Source of the DNA: JAOUEA01 sp963821935
GTDB taxonomy: Bacteria > Actinomycetota > UBA4738 > HRBIN12
Assembly: GCA_963821935.1 (NCBI GenBank)
Contig: CAWGFM010000003.1
Span: forward strand, 86,041-150,040
DNA: 64,000 nt
Direction: 5' to 3'
Shown: positions 55,232 to 63,754 of the stretch, piece after piece
Layout of the letters: the number at the start of each line of letters is the position of its first letter
How positions within the stretch are numbered: the stretch's first letter is position 1
Position numbers and translations under genes: made by a program
Notes under the pieces: model-generated
The model's database searches: none
What the model saw: the letters and a program-made list of their open reading frames with translations, nothing else
What the model was told of the DNA's origin: nothing

Positions 55232-56389
55232 ATGACCCGCTATCGCGATCTCGGACTCACCGTTGGCCAACTGTCACCTGGCCCCATCAATGCGATCACC
55301 GATGTCGAGGGCGTGCGCGTCGGCGTCGCCACCCTCATCGAGGGCGACGGCCCGCTCGAGGTCGGCCACGGACCGGTTCGCACGGGCGTCACGGTGGTCG
55401 TTCCCCACGACGACATCGGCGCGCACCCCGTGTTCGCCGGGTGCCACCGTCTGAACGGTAACGGAGAGCTGACCGGCTTGGAGTGGGTGCGCGAATCGGG
55501 CCGGCTCACCACGCCGATCGCCATCACCAACACGCACAGCGTCGGGGTCGTGCGGGACGCCATCGTGGCGTCCGACATGGCGGACCGTGCCGACACGAGC
55601 GCGTTCTGGAGCTTGCCCGTCGTCGGGGAGACCTGGGACGGCGGGCTCAACGACATCAACGGGTTCCACGTGCGGCGCGAGCACCTGGACCATGCGTTGC
55701 ACGCAGCGTCCGGCGGGCCGGTGTCGGAGGGCAACGTCGGCGGCGGCACCGGCATGATCTGCCACGAGTTCAAGGGAGGGACCGGCTCCGCGTCCCGACG
55801 CCTGACCGCCGCCGACGGCGGTTGGACCGTCGGCGCGCTGGTGCAGGCCAACTACGGTCGCCGCGAACGCCTGACCGTCGACGGCGTGCCGGTCGGTCTC
55901 GCGATCGGGCCGGACGAGATCCCGAGCCCGTTCGTCGAGACCGCCGCCACCGGAACGGGCGCTTCCGATCCCGCTCCCCCACTCGGCTCGGGATCCATCA
56001 TCGTCATCGTCGCCACCGACGCCCCGCTGCTGCCGCATCAACTCGAGCGCATCGCCCAGCGCGCGGGACTGGGCATCGCGCGGGTCGGCGGGGCGGGTGA
56101 GCATTCCAGCGGCGATCTCTTCGTGGCGTTCGCCACGGCGAACCTCGGGCGGCTCGCGAACGACAAGGACGAAGCCCCCGGCGCGCCGGTGGACGTCACG
56201 ATGCTGCCCGACGCGGCCATCAGCCCGTTGTTCTGGGCCACGATCGAAGCCACCGAGGAAGCCATCCTGAACGCCCTGATCGGCGCCGAGACGATGACCG
56301 GCATCGACGGCGTCACCGCGCACGCCCTGCCGCACGATCATCTGATCGACGTCATGACCGCCTACGGCCGGGGCCCGAACCGAACCTGA
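55232..56389 (+). CDS. P1 family (DmpA-like) peptidase
   Basis: The 385-residue protein belongs to the DmpA/L-aminopeptidase D-esterase family of autoprocessing Ntn-type hydrolases: GPINAITDVEGVRVGVATLI, GPVRTGVTVVVPH, GFHVRREHLDHAL, GNVGGGTGMICHEFKGGTGSASR, and GSGSIIVIVATDAPLLPHQLERIAQRAGLG. The nucleophile Ser created by self-cleavage is expected at GSGS (about 250). It probably hydrolyses small peptides or amides with free N-termini. ATG at 55232 may be leaderless behind TAGGCT; an in-frame GTG lies at 55223. Confidence 0.92.
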   Translation: MTRYRDLGLTVGQLSPGPINAITDVEGVRVGVATLIEGDGPLEVGHGPVRTGVTVVVPHDDIGAHPVFAGCHRLNGNGELTGLEWVRESGRLTTPIAITNTHSVGVVRDAIVASDMADRADTSAFWSLPVVGETWDGGLNDINGFHVRREHLDHALHAASGGPVSEGNVGGGTGMICHEFKGGTGSASRRLTAADGGWTVGALVQANYGRRERLTVDGVPVGLAIGPDEIPSPFVETAATGTGASDPAPPLGSGSIIVIVATDAPLLPHQLERIAQRAGLGIARVGGAGEHSSGDLFVAFATANLGRLANDKDEAPGAPVDVTMLPDAAISPLFWATIEATEEAILNALIGAETMTGIDGVTAHALPHDHLIDVMTAYGRGPNRT

Positions 56390-56393
56390 TCCA

Positions 56394-57203
56394 TCACACC
56401 GACGGACAGGATCGCCCGAGGTCGGTGACCTTCTGCTTCCGGATGCGGATCAGGGTGGAACGCTCGTTGTTGTCATCGTTGGACTCCACGAGCCGGTTCG
56501 TCGGATCGCTGACCAGCCGAAGGCAGAACCGGTGCCCAGGCAGGCCGCGGATGTCCAGCTCCTGGCCCGGCAGGTAGTAGCCGTAGTAGTCGGCCCAGCC
56601 CACGGACAAACCACTGATCGAGTCGCTCGAGCATTCGCCGTAAGCGGGGATGCTCGGTGAGCCCGGAAGCCCGGAGGCGAAACGGATGCTGTCCCGGACG
56701 CAGAACGACACCTTCTCGGCCGAGGCGACCACCCGTCCCGACGTCGGCCTGGACAGGGTGTAGCGGGCGAACTCCTCGAAGTGCCAATGGTTGTGCTCCG
56801 GGTGGAAGAACGAACATCCTGCGGGAGTCGCTGGGCCCTTTCGGTCCACGTCCGGCTCGTAGGCGCCGGTCCCGTTCGTGTCCAGGTACACCTGCTGAAC
56901 GGCGGAGCGATCGTCGGAGAAGTCCCCGTTCCCGTCGCAGTCGTCCCTGCGGGGGAGCAGCTCGACCACACCGCTTCCGCGATTCCCGATGATGCTGGAG
57001 AACCGGAGCAGCTTCACACCGCGGTTCTTGATGACCCGAAGCTCGACGATGGGTTGCATCACGATGTCGGGCAGCAGTTGGGGCGCACCGCCGTTGGCGA
57101 CGCGAGGGCCGGCGTCCGCGATCCCGACGCCCGCGAAGGCCAACCCCGCGGCCAGCACGAGCGCGACCACACCGAGGCGCGCGTCGCGTGATGGGTTCTG
57201 CAT
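56394..57203 (-). CDS. secreted lysyl-oxidase-like protein
   Basis: The 269-residue protein has a signal peptide (about 1-30, ending IADAG) and a lysyl oxidase fold. The copper signature is PEHNHWHFEEFARYTL (usually W-x-W-H-x-C-H-x-H-Y-type), followed by KVSFCVRDSIRF, CSSDSISGLSVGWADYY and PGQELDIRGLPGHRFCLRL. Bacterial members occur in actinobacteria; oxidation of lysines in outer proteins is possible but unproven. ATG at 57203 lies one base past the tRNA-Pro 3' end, leaving no room for a ribosome site. It converges with the P1 peptidase gene at 4 nt. Confidence 0.88.
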   Translation of the reverse strand: MQNPSRDARLGVVALVLAAGLAFAGVGIADAGPRVANGGAPQLLPDIVMQPIVELRVIKNRGVKLLRFSSIIGNRGSGVVELLPRRDDCDGNGDFSDDRSAVQQVYLDTNGTGAYEPDVDRKGPATPAGCSFFHPEHNHWHFEEFARYTLSRPTSGRVVASAEKVSFCVRDSIRFASGLPGSPSIPAYGECSSDSISGLSVGWADYYGYYLPGQELDIRGLPGHRFCLRLVSDPTNRLVESNDDNNERSTLIRIRKQKVTDLGRSCPSV

Positions 57204-57204
57204 G

Positions 57205-57278
57205 TCGGGGCGGCGGGATTCGAACCCGCGACCTCCTGCTCCCAAAGCAGGTGCGCTACCAGGCTGCGCTACGCCCCG
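57205..57278 (-). tRNA. tRNA-Pro (anticodon UGG)
   Basis: The minus strand folds into 74 nt: acceptor CGGGGCG/CGCCCCG, D stem GCGC/GCGC, anticodon stem CCTGC/GCAGG with loop TTTGGGA, T stem GCGGG/CCCGC with TTCGAAT. The anticodon is TGG. The discriminator is A, followed by C and then the ATG of the lysyl-oxidase-like gene; no CCA is encoded. Confidence 0.95.
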
Positions 57279-57335
57279 TGGGGGTGAGTCTAGGGCGTCC
57301 GCAACGTCGGGAAAGGTCCTCCGCCCCGGTCGGTA

Positions 57336-57452
57336 CTAGTAGCCGCCGCCGCTGCCCCCACTGCCGTCGCTGGGACAGCCCGTCAGCAGGAGTGCCGCCG
57401 CGAGGAGCATCAGGAGCATGGGAAGCTGGCCGATCAGCCGGTGGAGTCGCAT
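57336..57452 (-). CDS. 38-residue putative lipoprotein
   Basis: The tiny ORF has one hydrophobic signal (LPMLLMLLAAALLL) ending in a perfect lipobox LTGC, then PSDGSGGSGGGY. After processing only about 15 residues remain on the lipid anchor. TACCAT lies 5 nt before the ATG, so the mRNA may be leaderless. No family is known to me. It sits between tRNA-Pro and a divergent anchored protein. Confidence 0.5.
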   Translation of the reverse strand: MRLHRLIGQLPMLLMLLAAALLLTGCPSDGSGGSGGGY

Positions 57453-57571
57453 GAGGATGGTACGTGCGGGCCGAGCCTCGGGATGTCTCGCTTGCCATCG
57501 ACGAGCCATCCGTGGTTTGCGCCTTCCGGCCGTTGTGCCTGGCCGCACGGCTGGACTAGCGTCGCAGGTCC

Positions 57572-57982
57572 ATGCGATCCGCGGCCCCGTCGACGACCAA
57601 CGCCACGTACAACCTGCTGGTGATGATCCTCATCGCCGGGCTGGTCACCGGTGCGGCCCTGCTGTTCCTGACCACCAACGCGCCCGCCCGAACCCCCGAG
57701 CTGACCTTGGGTATGCCCGAATCGGTGGAATGCCCGTTCGGATCCGGCGTTCCCGTTTGCTACCGCTACGACCTAGTCAACACCGGGACCGCCCCAGCGT
57801 TCGTGCGCTGCGAGGTGACCCCCGCGGGTGATTCGACGGCGGTATTCGGCAACGGAGAGACCTCCTACGAGGGCACAGAGGCGCTGGAGGCCGGCGCGGG
57901 ATGGCACCTCACCGTCCAGGTGGAGGCCGGCGCTGGAGACGTGGTCAGCGAACCGATGGTTGGGTGCGGGCAGGTGTCCTAG
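57572..57982 (+). CDS. membrane-anchored hypothetical protein
   Basis: The 136-residue product has an N-terminal helix (about 14-34, LLVMILIAGLVTGAALLFLT) and an outer domain of alternating strands (YRYDLVNTGTAPAFVRCEVT, GAGWHLTVQVEAGAG). Four cysteines (in VECPFG, VPVCYR, FVRCEV and GCGQVS) could form two disulfides. The fold looks like a small immunoglobulin-like sandwich. ATG at 57572. It converges with the PhzF-like gene and overlaps its end by 4 nt. Confidence 0.75.
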   Translation: MRSAAPSTTNATYNLLVMILIAGLVTGAALLFLTTNAPARTPELTLGMPESVECPFGSGVPVCYRYDLVNTGTAPAFVRCEVTPAGDSTAVFGNGETSYEGTEALEAGAGWHLTVQVEAGAGDVVSEPMVGCGQVS

Positions 57983-58863
57983 CGGCCGCTCGGCAACTGG
58001 AACGATCCTTCGCCCACGATGTGCACGCCTCCGCCCAGTCGGATCGACCACGACGTTCCATCCGGCTCCACGTGCGCTCGCAGGAAGCTGGACCGCTGCA
58101 CCATCTCACCTTGGGCCACCGTCACCGAGCCCGGCATGCCCGCGAGGCCGTGCATCGACAGGTACGCACCGAGCGGACCCGCCGCCGACCCCGTCGCGGG
58201 ATCCTCTCCGATCGAGGCGCTGCGATCGAACATCCTGGCCATCACGTCGCCGTCGCCTCGCACCGCGAACAGGTAGAGCGATTCGGTCGCGGTCGCGCGG
58301 CAGACCTCGGCACACCCCCGATCGTTCCGCTCGGCCCGGCGGAGCGTGACCTCGTCGCGGAGCGGCACCATGAGATGGGCAAGACCGGTCGAGCCCGAGC
58401 AGACGGGCAGATCCGTCGCCAGGTCATCGGCCTCCAGCCCGGCAGCAAGCGCCATACCGGCGCGATCGGTCACCTCCGGTCCGAACACCGGCGGCAGCTG
58501 CTGCATCGTGGCGAGGTTGGCGCCCACATCGACCTCGACCGACACCTCGCCCGCGGCCGAGGTCTGGATGACGGACGGGCTGACTCGGTCGGCAGCAGCC
58601 AGCGCGAACGCCGTGCCCAATGTCGGATGCCCGGCGAAGGGCAGCTCTGCGTCGGGTGTGAAGATCCGCACGTCGTATCCGCCCGCCCGCACCGCGGTCA
58701 CGAATGTCGTCTCGGAGAACCCGATCTCACGTGCCACCGTGAGCATCGCGTCGGTCGCCAACCCGTCGGGAGGATCGAGCACCGCGCAGAGCTGATTGCC
58801 GGCGAAGGGCACGTCGGCGAACACGTCGACCAGCTGGAAGGCTACGCGCGTCGACGGCGGCAT
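57979..58863 (-). CDS. PhzF family isomerase/epimerase-like protein
   Basis: The 294-residue two-lobed protein has AFQLVDVFADVPFAGNQLCAV, the catalytic Glu in EIGFSETTFV, ELPFAGHPTLGTAFAL and SIGEDPATGSAAGPLGAYL. PhzF acts in phenazine synthesis as an isomerase; most family members have unknown substrates, and no phenazine genes are nearby. ATG at 58863 follows CATACT closely, so the transcript may be leaderless. It is divergent from tRNA-Gly. Confidence 0.92.
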   Translation of the reverse strand: MPPSTRVAFQLVDVFADVPFAGNQLCAVLDPPDGLATDAMLTVAREIGFSETTFVTAVRAGGYDVRIFTPDAELPFAGHPTLGTAFALAAADRVSPSVIQTSAAGEVSVEVDVGANLATMQQLPPVFGPEVTDRAGMALAAGLEADDLATDLPVCSGSTGLAHLMVPLRDEVTLRRAERNDRGCAEVCRATATESLYLFAVRGDGDVMARMFDRSASIGEDPATGSAAGPLGAYLSMHGLAGMPGSVTVAQGEMVQRSSFLRAHVEPDGTSWSIRLGGGVHIVGEGSFQLPSGR

Positions 58864-58908
58864 CGCGCGAGTATGCCAGGCACACACGGTAGGCTGGGAG
58901 GGCACCGC

Positions 58909-58982
<74 letters not shown>

Positions 58983-58985
58983 TCG

Positions 58986-59381
58986 TCAGCCGGACGTCGC
59001 AGCCCGCTCCGCATCGCTGCGGAGGATGCAGAACTCATTGCCCTCGGGGTCGGCCATCACCAGCCACCCGCTGCCATCGGGCTTGCGGAGATCGTCCACC
59101 GGCGTGGCACCCATCGCCAACGCTCGGCCGATCTCCTCATCGCGGCTCCGATCGGTCGGGACGAGGTCCAGGTGCACACGGTTCTTGAGCTGCTTGGCTT
59201 CGGGGACCTCGATGAACAGCAACCGCTGGGCGCCGTCCGGATCGACGATCATGCACTCCTCATCGCCGGGCTCGTTGGGGTCATCAGGCACGTCGGTGAA
59301 CCCCAGCATCCGAGCCCAGAAGGACGACAGCGTGTAGGCGTCATGGCAGTCGAACGAGGTATGCGAGATCCGTGACGCCAT
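58986..59381 (-). CDS. VOC (glyoxalase-like) family protein
   Basis: The 131-residue protein has two beta-alpha-beta-beta-beta modules of the vicinal-oxygen-chelate fold: ISHTSFDCHDAYTLSSFWARMLG, a central NRVHLDLVPTDRSRDEEIGRAL, and the end LVMADPEGNEFCIL. His/Glu ligands are present at the usual places (HTSFDC, HLDLV, EGNEF). The substrate is unknown. ATG at 59381, 15 nt downstream of the DUF5684 stop. Confidence 0.9.
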   Translation of the reverse strand: MASRISHTSFDCHDAYTLSSFWARMLGFTDVPDDPNEPGDEECMIVDPDGAQRLLFIEVPEAKQLKNRVHLDLVPTDRSRDEEIGRALAMGATPVDDLRKPDGSGWLVMADPEGNEFCILRSDAERAATSG

Positions 59382-59396
59382 GCGATCGGTCGACGC

Positions 59397-59822
59397 TCAG
59401 GCAGGCATCGGCGGGGGCGGCGTGGTCATCGAGCCTTCGGGACCCGCTGGCCCGACGTAGCGGGACGAGCCGAACCCCAAGATCAGGATGAAGATGAAGC
59501 TGAGGAAGATCAGCCCCAGCGCGAACCCCACACCGTGTCCGAAGCTCTTGGACAGATCGACCATCACGATGATCCAGATCACGAAGTTGACGAAGGGGAT
59601 GAACAGCAGGATCAGCCACCATCCCGGCCGCCCGACGATCTTCATCAGGACGTACCAGTTGTAGAAGGGGATCAGCGCCTTCCACCCCTCGTATCCGGCC
59701 TTGACGTACATCTGCCACGACGCGATCGCGTAGATCACGATGAAGCCGATGTAGATGAAGACCCACAGACCCCACGCGATGTTGCTCTCGGTGGTGGTCG
59801 TCGTCTGCGCGAGCCACTCCAT
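59397..59822 (-). CDS. DUF5684-type membrane protein
   Basis: The 141-residue protein has three to four helices. The pattern MYVKAGYEGWKALIPFYNWYVLMKI, GRPGWWLILLFIPFVNFVIWII and FGHGVGFALGLIFLSFIFILILGFG is characteristic of the DUF5684 family. Its C-terminus is proline-rich and outside the helices. Function unknown. ATG at 59822 with GGGGGATCG upstream. It lies before the VOC gene. Confidence 0.85.
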   Translation of the reverse strand: MEWLAQTTTTTESNIAWGLWVFIYIGFIVIYAIASWQMYVKAGYEGWKALIPFYNWYVLMKIVGRPGWWLILLFIPFVNFVIWIIVMVDLSKSFGHGVGFALGLIFLSFIFILILGFGSSRYVGPAGPEGSMTTPPPPMPA

Positions 59823-59928
59823 GATCGATCCCCCTCGTCGCGCATCCTCGCTGCGACTGCCATCAGGATAGCGGCGGCGCCGGGGCTGCGTGGGATTTCA
59901 TCGCCGCGTGCTCTACCATCGAAGCCCA

Positions 59929-60001
59929 GCCCCGGTAGCTCAGCGGACAGAGCAGCTGGTTTCTACCCAGCGGGTCGGGGGTTCGACTCCCTCCCGGGGT
60001 T
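59929..60001 (+). tRNA. tRNA-Arg (anticodon UCU)
   Basis: The acceptor GCCCCGG pairs with CCGGGGT (one G-U pair). D stem GCTC/GAGC, anticodon stem GCTGG/CCAGC with loop TTTCTAC, anticodon TCT for AGA codons. T stem GGGGG/CCCTC with TTCGACT. Discriminator T; the following bases are CCC, so no CCA is encoded. Confidence 0.93.
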
Positions 60002-60047
60002 CCCATCGAAGGTGGCCGGTCGGACGGCCGCCGTAGTATCCGCTTCT

Positions 60048-61424
60048 ATGCCTCAGCGCGAGCGGACGGCTCTGGTGCTCTTCACGCGTGACCTCCGGGT
60101 GCACGATCATCCGGCCCTCACGGCGGCGGCTGCCGAGGCGGGCCGCGTCGTCCCGCTCTTCGTGTTCGACGACCAGATCCTGAGCAGCGACTTCGCACGT
60201 CCGAACCGGGTGCGCTTCCTCATGGATTCACTGAAGGACCTGGACACCTCGCTGACCCGTCGCGGCGCACGGCTCGTGCTCCGGCGTGGGGACGTGGTCC
60301 AGGAGACGATGCGGGTCGCGCATCAGGTGAACGCGAGCGACGTGTTCGTGAGCGCCGACGTCAGCTCGGTCGCACGACGCCGCCAACGAGCGCTCCAGCG
60401 AGCATGCGACGAGCAGCGCGTCCGGTTGACGCTCTGCCCCGGCGTCACGGCGGTGCCGCCGGGCGAACTCCTCACGACGAGCGGCGCGTCGTTCCGCGTC
60501 TTCACCCCGTACTGGCGCAGGTGGCAGGACGCCGAGCTTCGGCCGATCGCGCCGACGCCTCGCCGACTCCGCATGCCCACCTCACTCTCCCGCGGACGGC
60601 TCCCCTCACTCGGGTCGCTCGTGAGTGGGAGGACCTCGCCCGAGCTGCCGACGGGCGGCGAAGTGGCGGCACGCGCCCGACTGTCCGGCTGGTCCCGCCG
60701 TGGACTGGACCGGTACGCCGAACGACACGACGACCTCGAGTCCGAGGGCACGTCACGGCTCTCGCCCTCCCTGCACTTCGGATGCCTCTCCCCGCTCGAG
60801 GTGGTGCGGGACCTGCACGGACGACCGGCCTCGGAACCCTTCATCCGGCAGCTGTGCTGGCGGGACTTCTACCACCAGCTGCTGGACGCCGATCCTGCGC
60901 GCAGTCACCAGGACCTGCGCACCAAGGGCGACGGGTGGCGCCACGATCCCGAGGGCCTGGCGGCATGGAAGGAAGGGCGCACGGGCTTCCCGATCGTCGA
61001 CGCCGGCATGCGGCAGTTGCTCGCCGAGGGGTGGATGCACAACCGGGCGCGGCTGATCGTGGGTTCGTTCCTCACCAAGGATCTCTACATCGACTGGCGC
61101 GAGGGTGCCGCGCACTTCTTCGATCTGCTGGTCGACGGGGACGTCGCCAACAACGTGGGGAACTGGCAATGGGTCGCGGGCACCGGAGCCGACACGCGGC
61201 CCAATCGGGTGTTCAACCCGACGATGCAGGCCAAGCGGTTGGACCCGCGGGGACGGTTCGTTCGTCGTTACGTTCCCGAGCTGGCCGGCGTCGAGGACCG
61301 GCACATCTACGAGCCGTGGAAGCTCGGCGCCGACGCTCCCTCCGACTACCCCGCCCCGATCCTCGACCATCGCGAGGCGGTCGAGCGGTTCCGCCGGGCC
61401 CACACTGCGGCAACGCGCGCCTAG
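60048..61424 (+). CDS. phr: deoxyribodipyrimidine photolyase
   Basis: The 458-residue enzyme repairs pyrimidine dimers using light and FAD. The N-terminal alpha/beta domain has LVLFTRDLRVHDHPAL and the cofactor pocket. The C-terminal FAD domain has SRLSPSLHFGCLSPLEVV, FIRQLCWRDFYHQLL, TGFPIVDAGMRQLLAEGWMHNR and VDGDVANNVGNWQWVAGTGAD, typical of CPD photolyases. ATG at 60048 follows TAGTAT by 8 nt, with no ribosome site, so it may be leaderless. The end converges with purK, overlapping it by 4 nt. Confidence 0.95.
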   Translation: MPQRERTALVLFTRDLRVHDHPALTAAAAEAGRVVPLFVFDDQILSSDFARPNRVRFLMDSLKDLDTSLTRRGARLVLRRGDVVQETMRVAHQVNASDVFVSADVSSVARRRQRALQRACDEQRVRLTLCPGVTAVPPGELLTTSGASFRVFTPYWRRWQDAELRPIAPTPRRLRMPTSLSRGRLPSLGSLVSGRTSPELPTGGEVAARARLSGWSRRGLDRYAERHDDLESEGTSRLSPSLHFGCLSPLEVVRDLHGRPASEPFIRQLCWRDFYHQLLDADPARSHQDLRTKGDGWRHDPEGLAAWKEGRTGFPIVDAGMRQLLAEGWMHNRARLIVGSFLTKDLYIDWREGAAHFFDLLVDGDVANNVGNWQWVAGTGADTRPNRVFNPTMQAKRLDPRGRFVRRYVPELAGVEDRHIYEPWKLGADAPSDYPAPILDHREAVERFRRAHTAATRA

Positions 61425-62514
61425 CCGCCCGCGAGCGCCTGGACCGCCGAGAGGCCGGCATCGAGCGTGCCGACATCATCGGCGCACACGGTGACGTGTC
61501 CCAGCTTGCGGCCCGGCCTGGGCTCCTTGCCGTAGTCGTGCAGATGCGCCCCGGGCACGGCCGCGAGCGCGGCGACGTCGGGCATCGAGCCGATCAGGTT
61601 CACCATGGCGCTGCGTCCGATGGCGTCGGTGGACCCGAGTGCTAGGCCGGCGATCGCGCGCAGGTGGTTCTCGAATTGACTGGTCCGAGCGCCCACGTCG
61701 GTCCAGTGGCCGCTGTTGTGCACCCGGGGCGCCATCTCGTTCCCGAGCAGCCGATCCCCCACCTGGAACAGCTCGATGGCCGCGACGCCCACGTGACCGA
61801 CGGCATCCATGATCGACCGGGCGACCTCCTCGGCGGCTCGTTGGAGCCGGTGGTCAAAGCGAGGGGCCGGCGCCAGCGTGAGCCGCAGGATGCCGTCCCG
61901 ATGGTGGTTCTCGACCAGCGGGTACGCGAGCATGGCGCCGTCGCCACCGCGCACCGCGACGAGCGAGAGCTCACGATCGAACGCCACGAACGACTCGAGC
62001 AGCGCGGGCACCCGACCGACGGCGAGCCAGGCGGACTCGGCCATCGAAGGGTCCTCGATCACGGTCTGCCCCTTGCCGTCGTAGCCCAGGTGGCGCGACT
62101 TCAGCACGGCCGGTGTGCCGATCCTGGAGAGGGCACCGGTGAGGTCATCGAGCGATCCGACCGGCTCGTACTCGGGCACCTCCAGTCCCACCCGTTCGAA
62201 CAGACGCTTCTCCTCGAGTCGGTCCTGCGCGACCTCCAACGACTCGGGAGGGGGAAGACCGGCCGTAGCGTCTGGGCGAACCGAGCCGCCTCGACCGGCA
62301 CGTTCTCGAACTCGTACGTGATCACGTCGGAGCGATCGGCAAGCTCGGCGAGCAGCGCCCGATCGTCGTAGGCACCGACGAGCGAAGGCGCCACCTGCGC
62401 AGCGGGAGACGAAGGCGACGGGTCGAGCGTGATGCATCGCATGCCCAACGGGTACCCGGCCAGTGCCATCATGCGCCCGAGCTGGCCGCCACCCACGATG
62501 CCGACGCGCGTCAC
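61421..62514 (-). CDS. purK: N5-carboxyaminoimidazole ribonucleotide synthase, frameshifted
   Basis: PurK makes N5-CAIR from AIR, bicarbonate and ATP in purine synthesis. The N-terminal frame (TRVGIVGGGQLGRMMALAGY ... VITYEFENVPVEAARFAQTL) ends its homology at a run of five C (minus strand; 62250-62254), and the rest (PPPESLEVAQDRLEEKRLF, SRHLGYDGKGQTVIEDP, ELFQVGDRLLGNEMAPRVHNSGHWT) lies in another frame. One extra C in the run would give a normal 364-residue protein. The start is GTG at 62514, 10 nt after purE. A sequencing or assembly error in the homopolymer is likely; a real pseudogene is possible. Confidence 0.9.
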
Positions 62515-62524
62515 GGGACGTCGC

Positions 62525-63016
62525 TCACACGGACGGGTCAGGATGTTCGAGGACCGTGCGCGTCTGCGACGCGCGGAAGTGCGTGAGTCGGTCGCGGAGC
62601 TCGTCGTCCTGCAACGCCACGACGGCCGCCGCGAGCAGCCCGGCGTTGATCGCCCCGGACCGTCCGATCGCCAGGGTGCCCACCGGGACCCCGGCCGGCA
62701 TCTGCGCGATCGAGAGCAACGAGTCCATGCCCTTCAGTGACTTGGACTCCACCGGAACCCCCAGGACGGGCAGATGCGTCTTGGCGGCCGTCATGCCCGG
62801 CAGGTGGGCGGCGCCTCCCGCCCCCGCCACGATCACGAGCAGTCCGCGGTCCGCCGCACTGGACGCGTACTCGAACAGCAGGTCGGGCGTCCGATGGGCT
62901 GAGACCACCTTCGTCTCGAACGGGACCTGCAGCTCCTCCAGTGTCTCCGCGGCGTGTTTCATGGTGTCCCAGTCCGACCTCGATCCCATGATGACGCCGA
63001 CCTGTGGCTCCGCCAT
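62525..63016 (-). CDS. purE: N5-carboxyaminoimidazole ribonucleotide mutase
   Basis: PurE converts N5-CAIR to CAIR. The 163-residue protein has VGVIMGSRSDWDTMKHAAE, VVSAHRTPDLLFEYASSA, IVAGAGGAAHLPGMTAAKTHLPVLGVPV and SLLSIAQMPAGVPVGTLAIG, all diagnostic of class I PurE. ATG at 63016 gives the family start; the upstream frame reaches 63067 without homology. It is followed by purK 10 nt later in a two-gene operon. Confidence 0.97.
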   Translation of the reverse strand: MAEPQVGVIMGSRSDWDTMKHAAETLEELQVPFETKVVSAHRTPDLLFEYASSAADRGLLVIVAGAGGAAHLPGMTAAKTHLPVLGVPVESKSLKGMDSLLSIAQMPAGVPVGTLAIGRSGAINAGLLAAAVVALQDDELRDRLTHFRASQTRTVLEHPDPSV

Positions 63017-63070
63017 GGCCGGCAGTCTAGCCTTCGAGGTGCTGCCGCTCGTCCGGGATGACGACATGAC

Positions 63071-63101
63071 GAAGGCCGGAGGTCTGAGACCCCCGGCCTT
63101 C
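63071..63101 (-). terminator. terminator hairpin after the fasciclin gene
   Basis: GAAGGCCGG (63071-63079) pairs with CCGGCCTTC (63093-63101). The inner GGTCT and AGACC pair again, giving a nearly continuous 14-bp stem. It lies 18 nt past the fasciclin stop and 55 nt before purE. No U-tract follows. Confidence 0.7.
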
Positions 63102-63118
63102 GGTCGTGCGGTTGTCGG

Positions 63119-63754
63119 TCAGCCCATCGGCGGGGTCAAGACCCCATCGATCAGGTACACGGTGGCGTTCGACGTCTGCACGTTGCCGCACACGATGCTG
63201 GCGTCACCGTTGACCTTGAAGTCCTCGCCACTGCCCGAGACCTTGAGCATCTCGCCCTGAAGGGTCTCGTGGGAACCGGCGAGCATCTCGGGGGTCAACG
63301 CACCGGGCACCACGTGGTACGTGAGGACCGTGGTCAGCAGACCCTTGGGGTCGGCCATGGCGGCGTTGAGGGTCTTCTTGTCCATCGCGGCGAAGGCGTC
63401 ATCGATCGGTGCGAACACCGTGATGTCCTCGGCGCCGTTCAGGGTGTCGACCAGATCTGCCTCGGTCACCGCGGTGACCAGTGTCGACAGGACCGGGTTG
63501 TTGGAAGCCGCCGTGGCGACCGGGTCGGCCGCCATGCCGTCGAAGCTTCCAGCTCCGTCGGCGGGCACCGCCGAACAGGCCGCACCGAAGGCACCGCCCG
63601 TGGTGGTCATGTCGTCGCTGGGTGCGACCGACGCTGCGCCACCGTTCTCACCAACGGTGTCCGTGGCGTCGTCGCTGCCGCACGCGGCGGAGACGATCGC
63701 CAGCGCTGCGAACCCGGCAACCATCGCCGTGCGCGCTTTCGTGAAGATCTTCAT
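63119..63754 (-). CDS. fasciclin-domain lipoprotein
   Basis: The 211-residue protein has a lipoprotein signal with lipobox SAAC (Cys25), a Ser/Thr/Gly-rich linker and one fasciclin (FAS1) domain (about 80-211). The domain shows NNPVLSTLVTAVTEADLVDTL, ITVFAPIDDAFAAM, LLTTVLTYHVVPGAL and NATVYLIDGVLTPP. It is like the MPB70/MPT83 proteins of mycobacteria, which act in adhesion. A sulfite-oxidase-like gene lies just upstream and overlaps in frame. ATG at 63754. Confidence 0.95.
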   Translation of the reverse strand: MKIFTKARTAMVAGFAALAIVSAACGSDDATDTVGENGGAASVAPSDDMTTTGGAFGAACSAVPADGAGSFDGMAADPVATAASNNPVLSTLVTAVTEADLVDTLNGAEDITVFAPIDDAFAAMDKKTLNAAMADPKGLLTTVLTYHVVPGALTPEMLAGSHETLQGEMLKVSGSGEDFKVNGDASIVCGNVQTSNATVYLIDGVLTPPMG

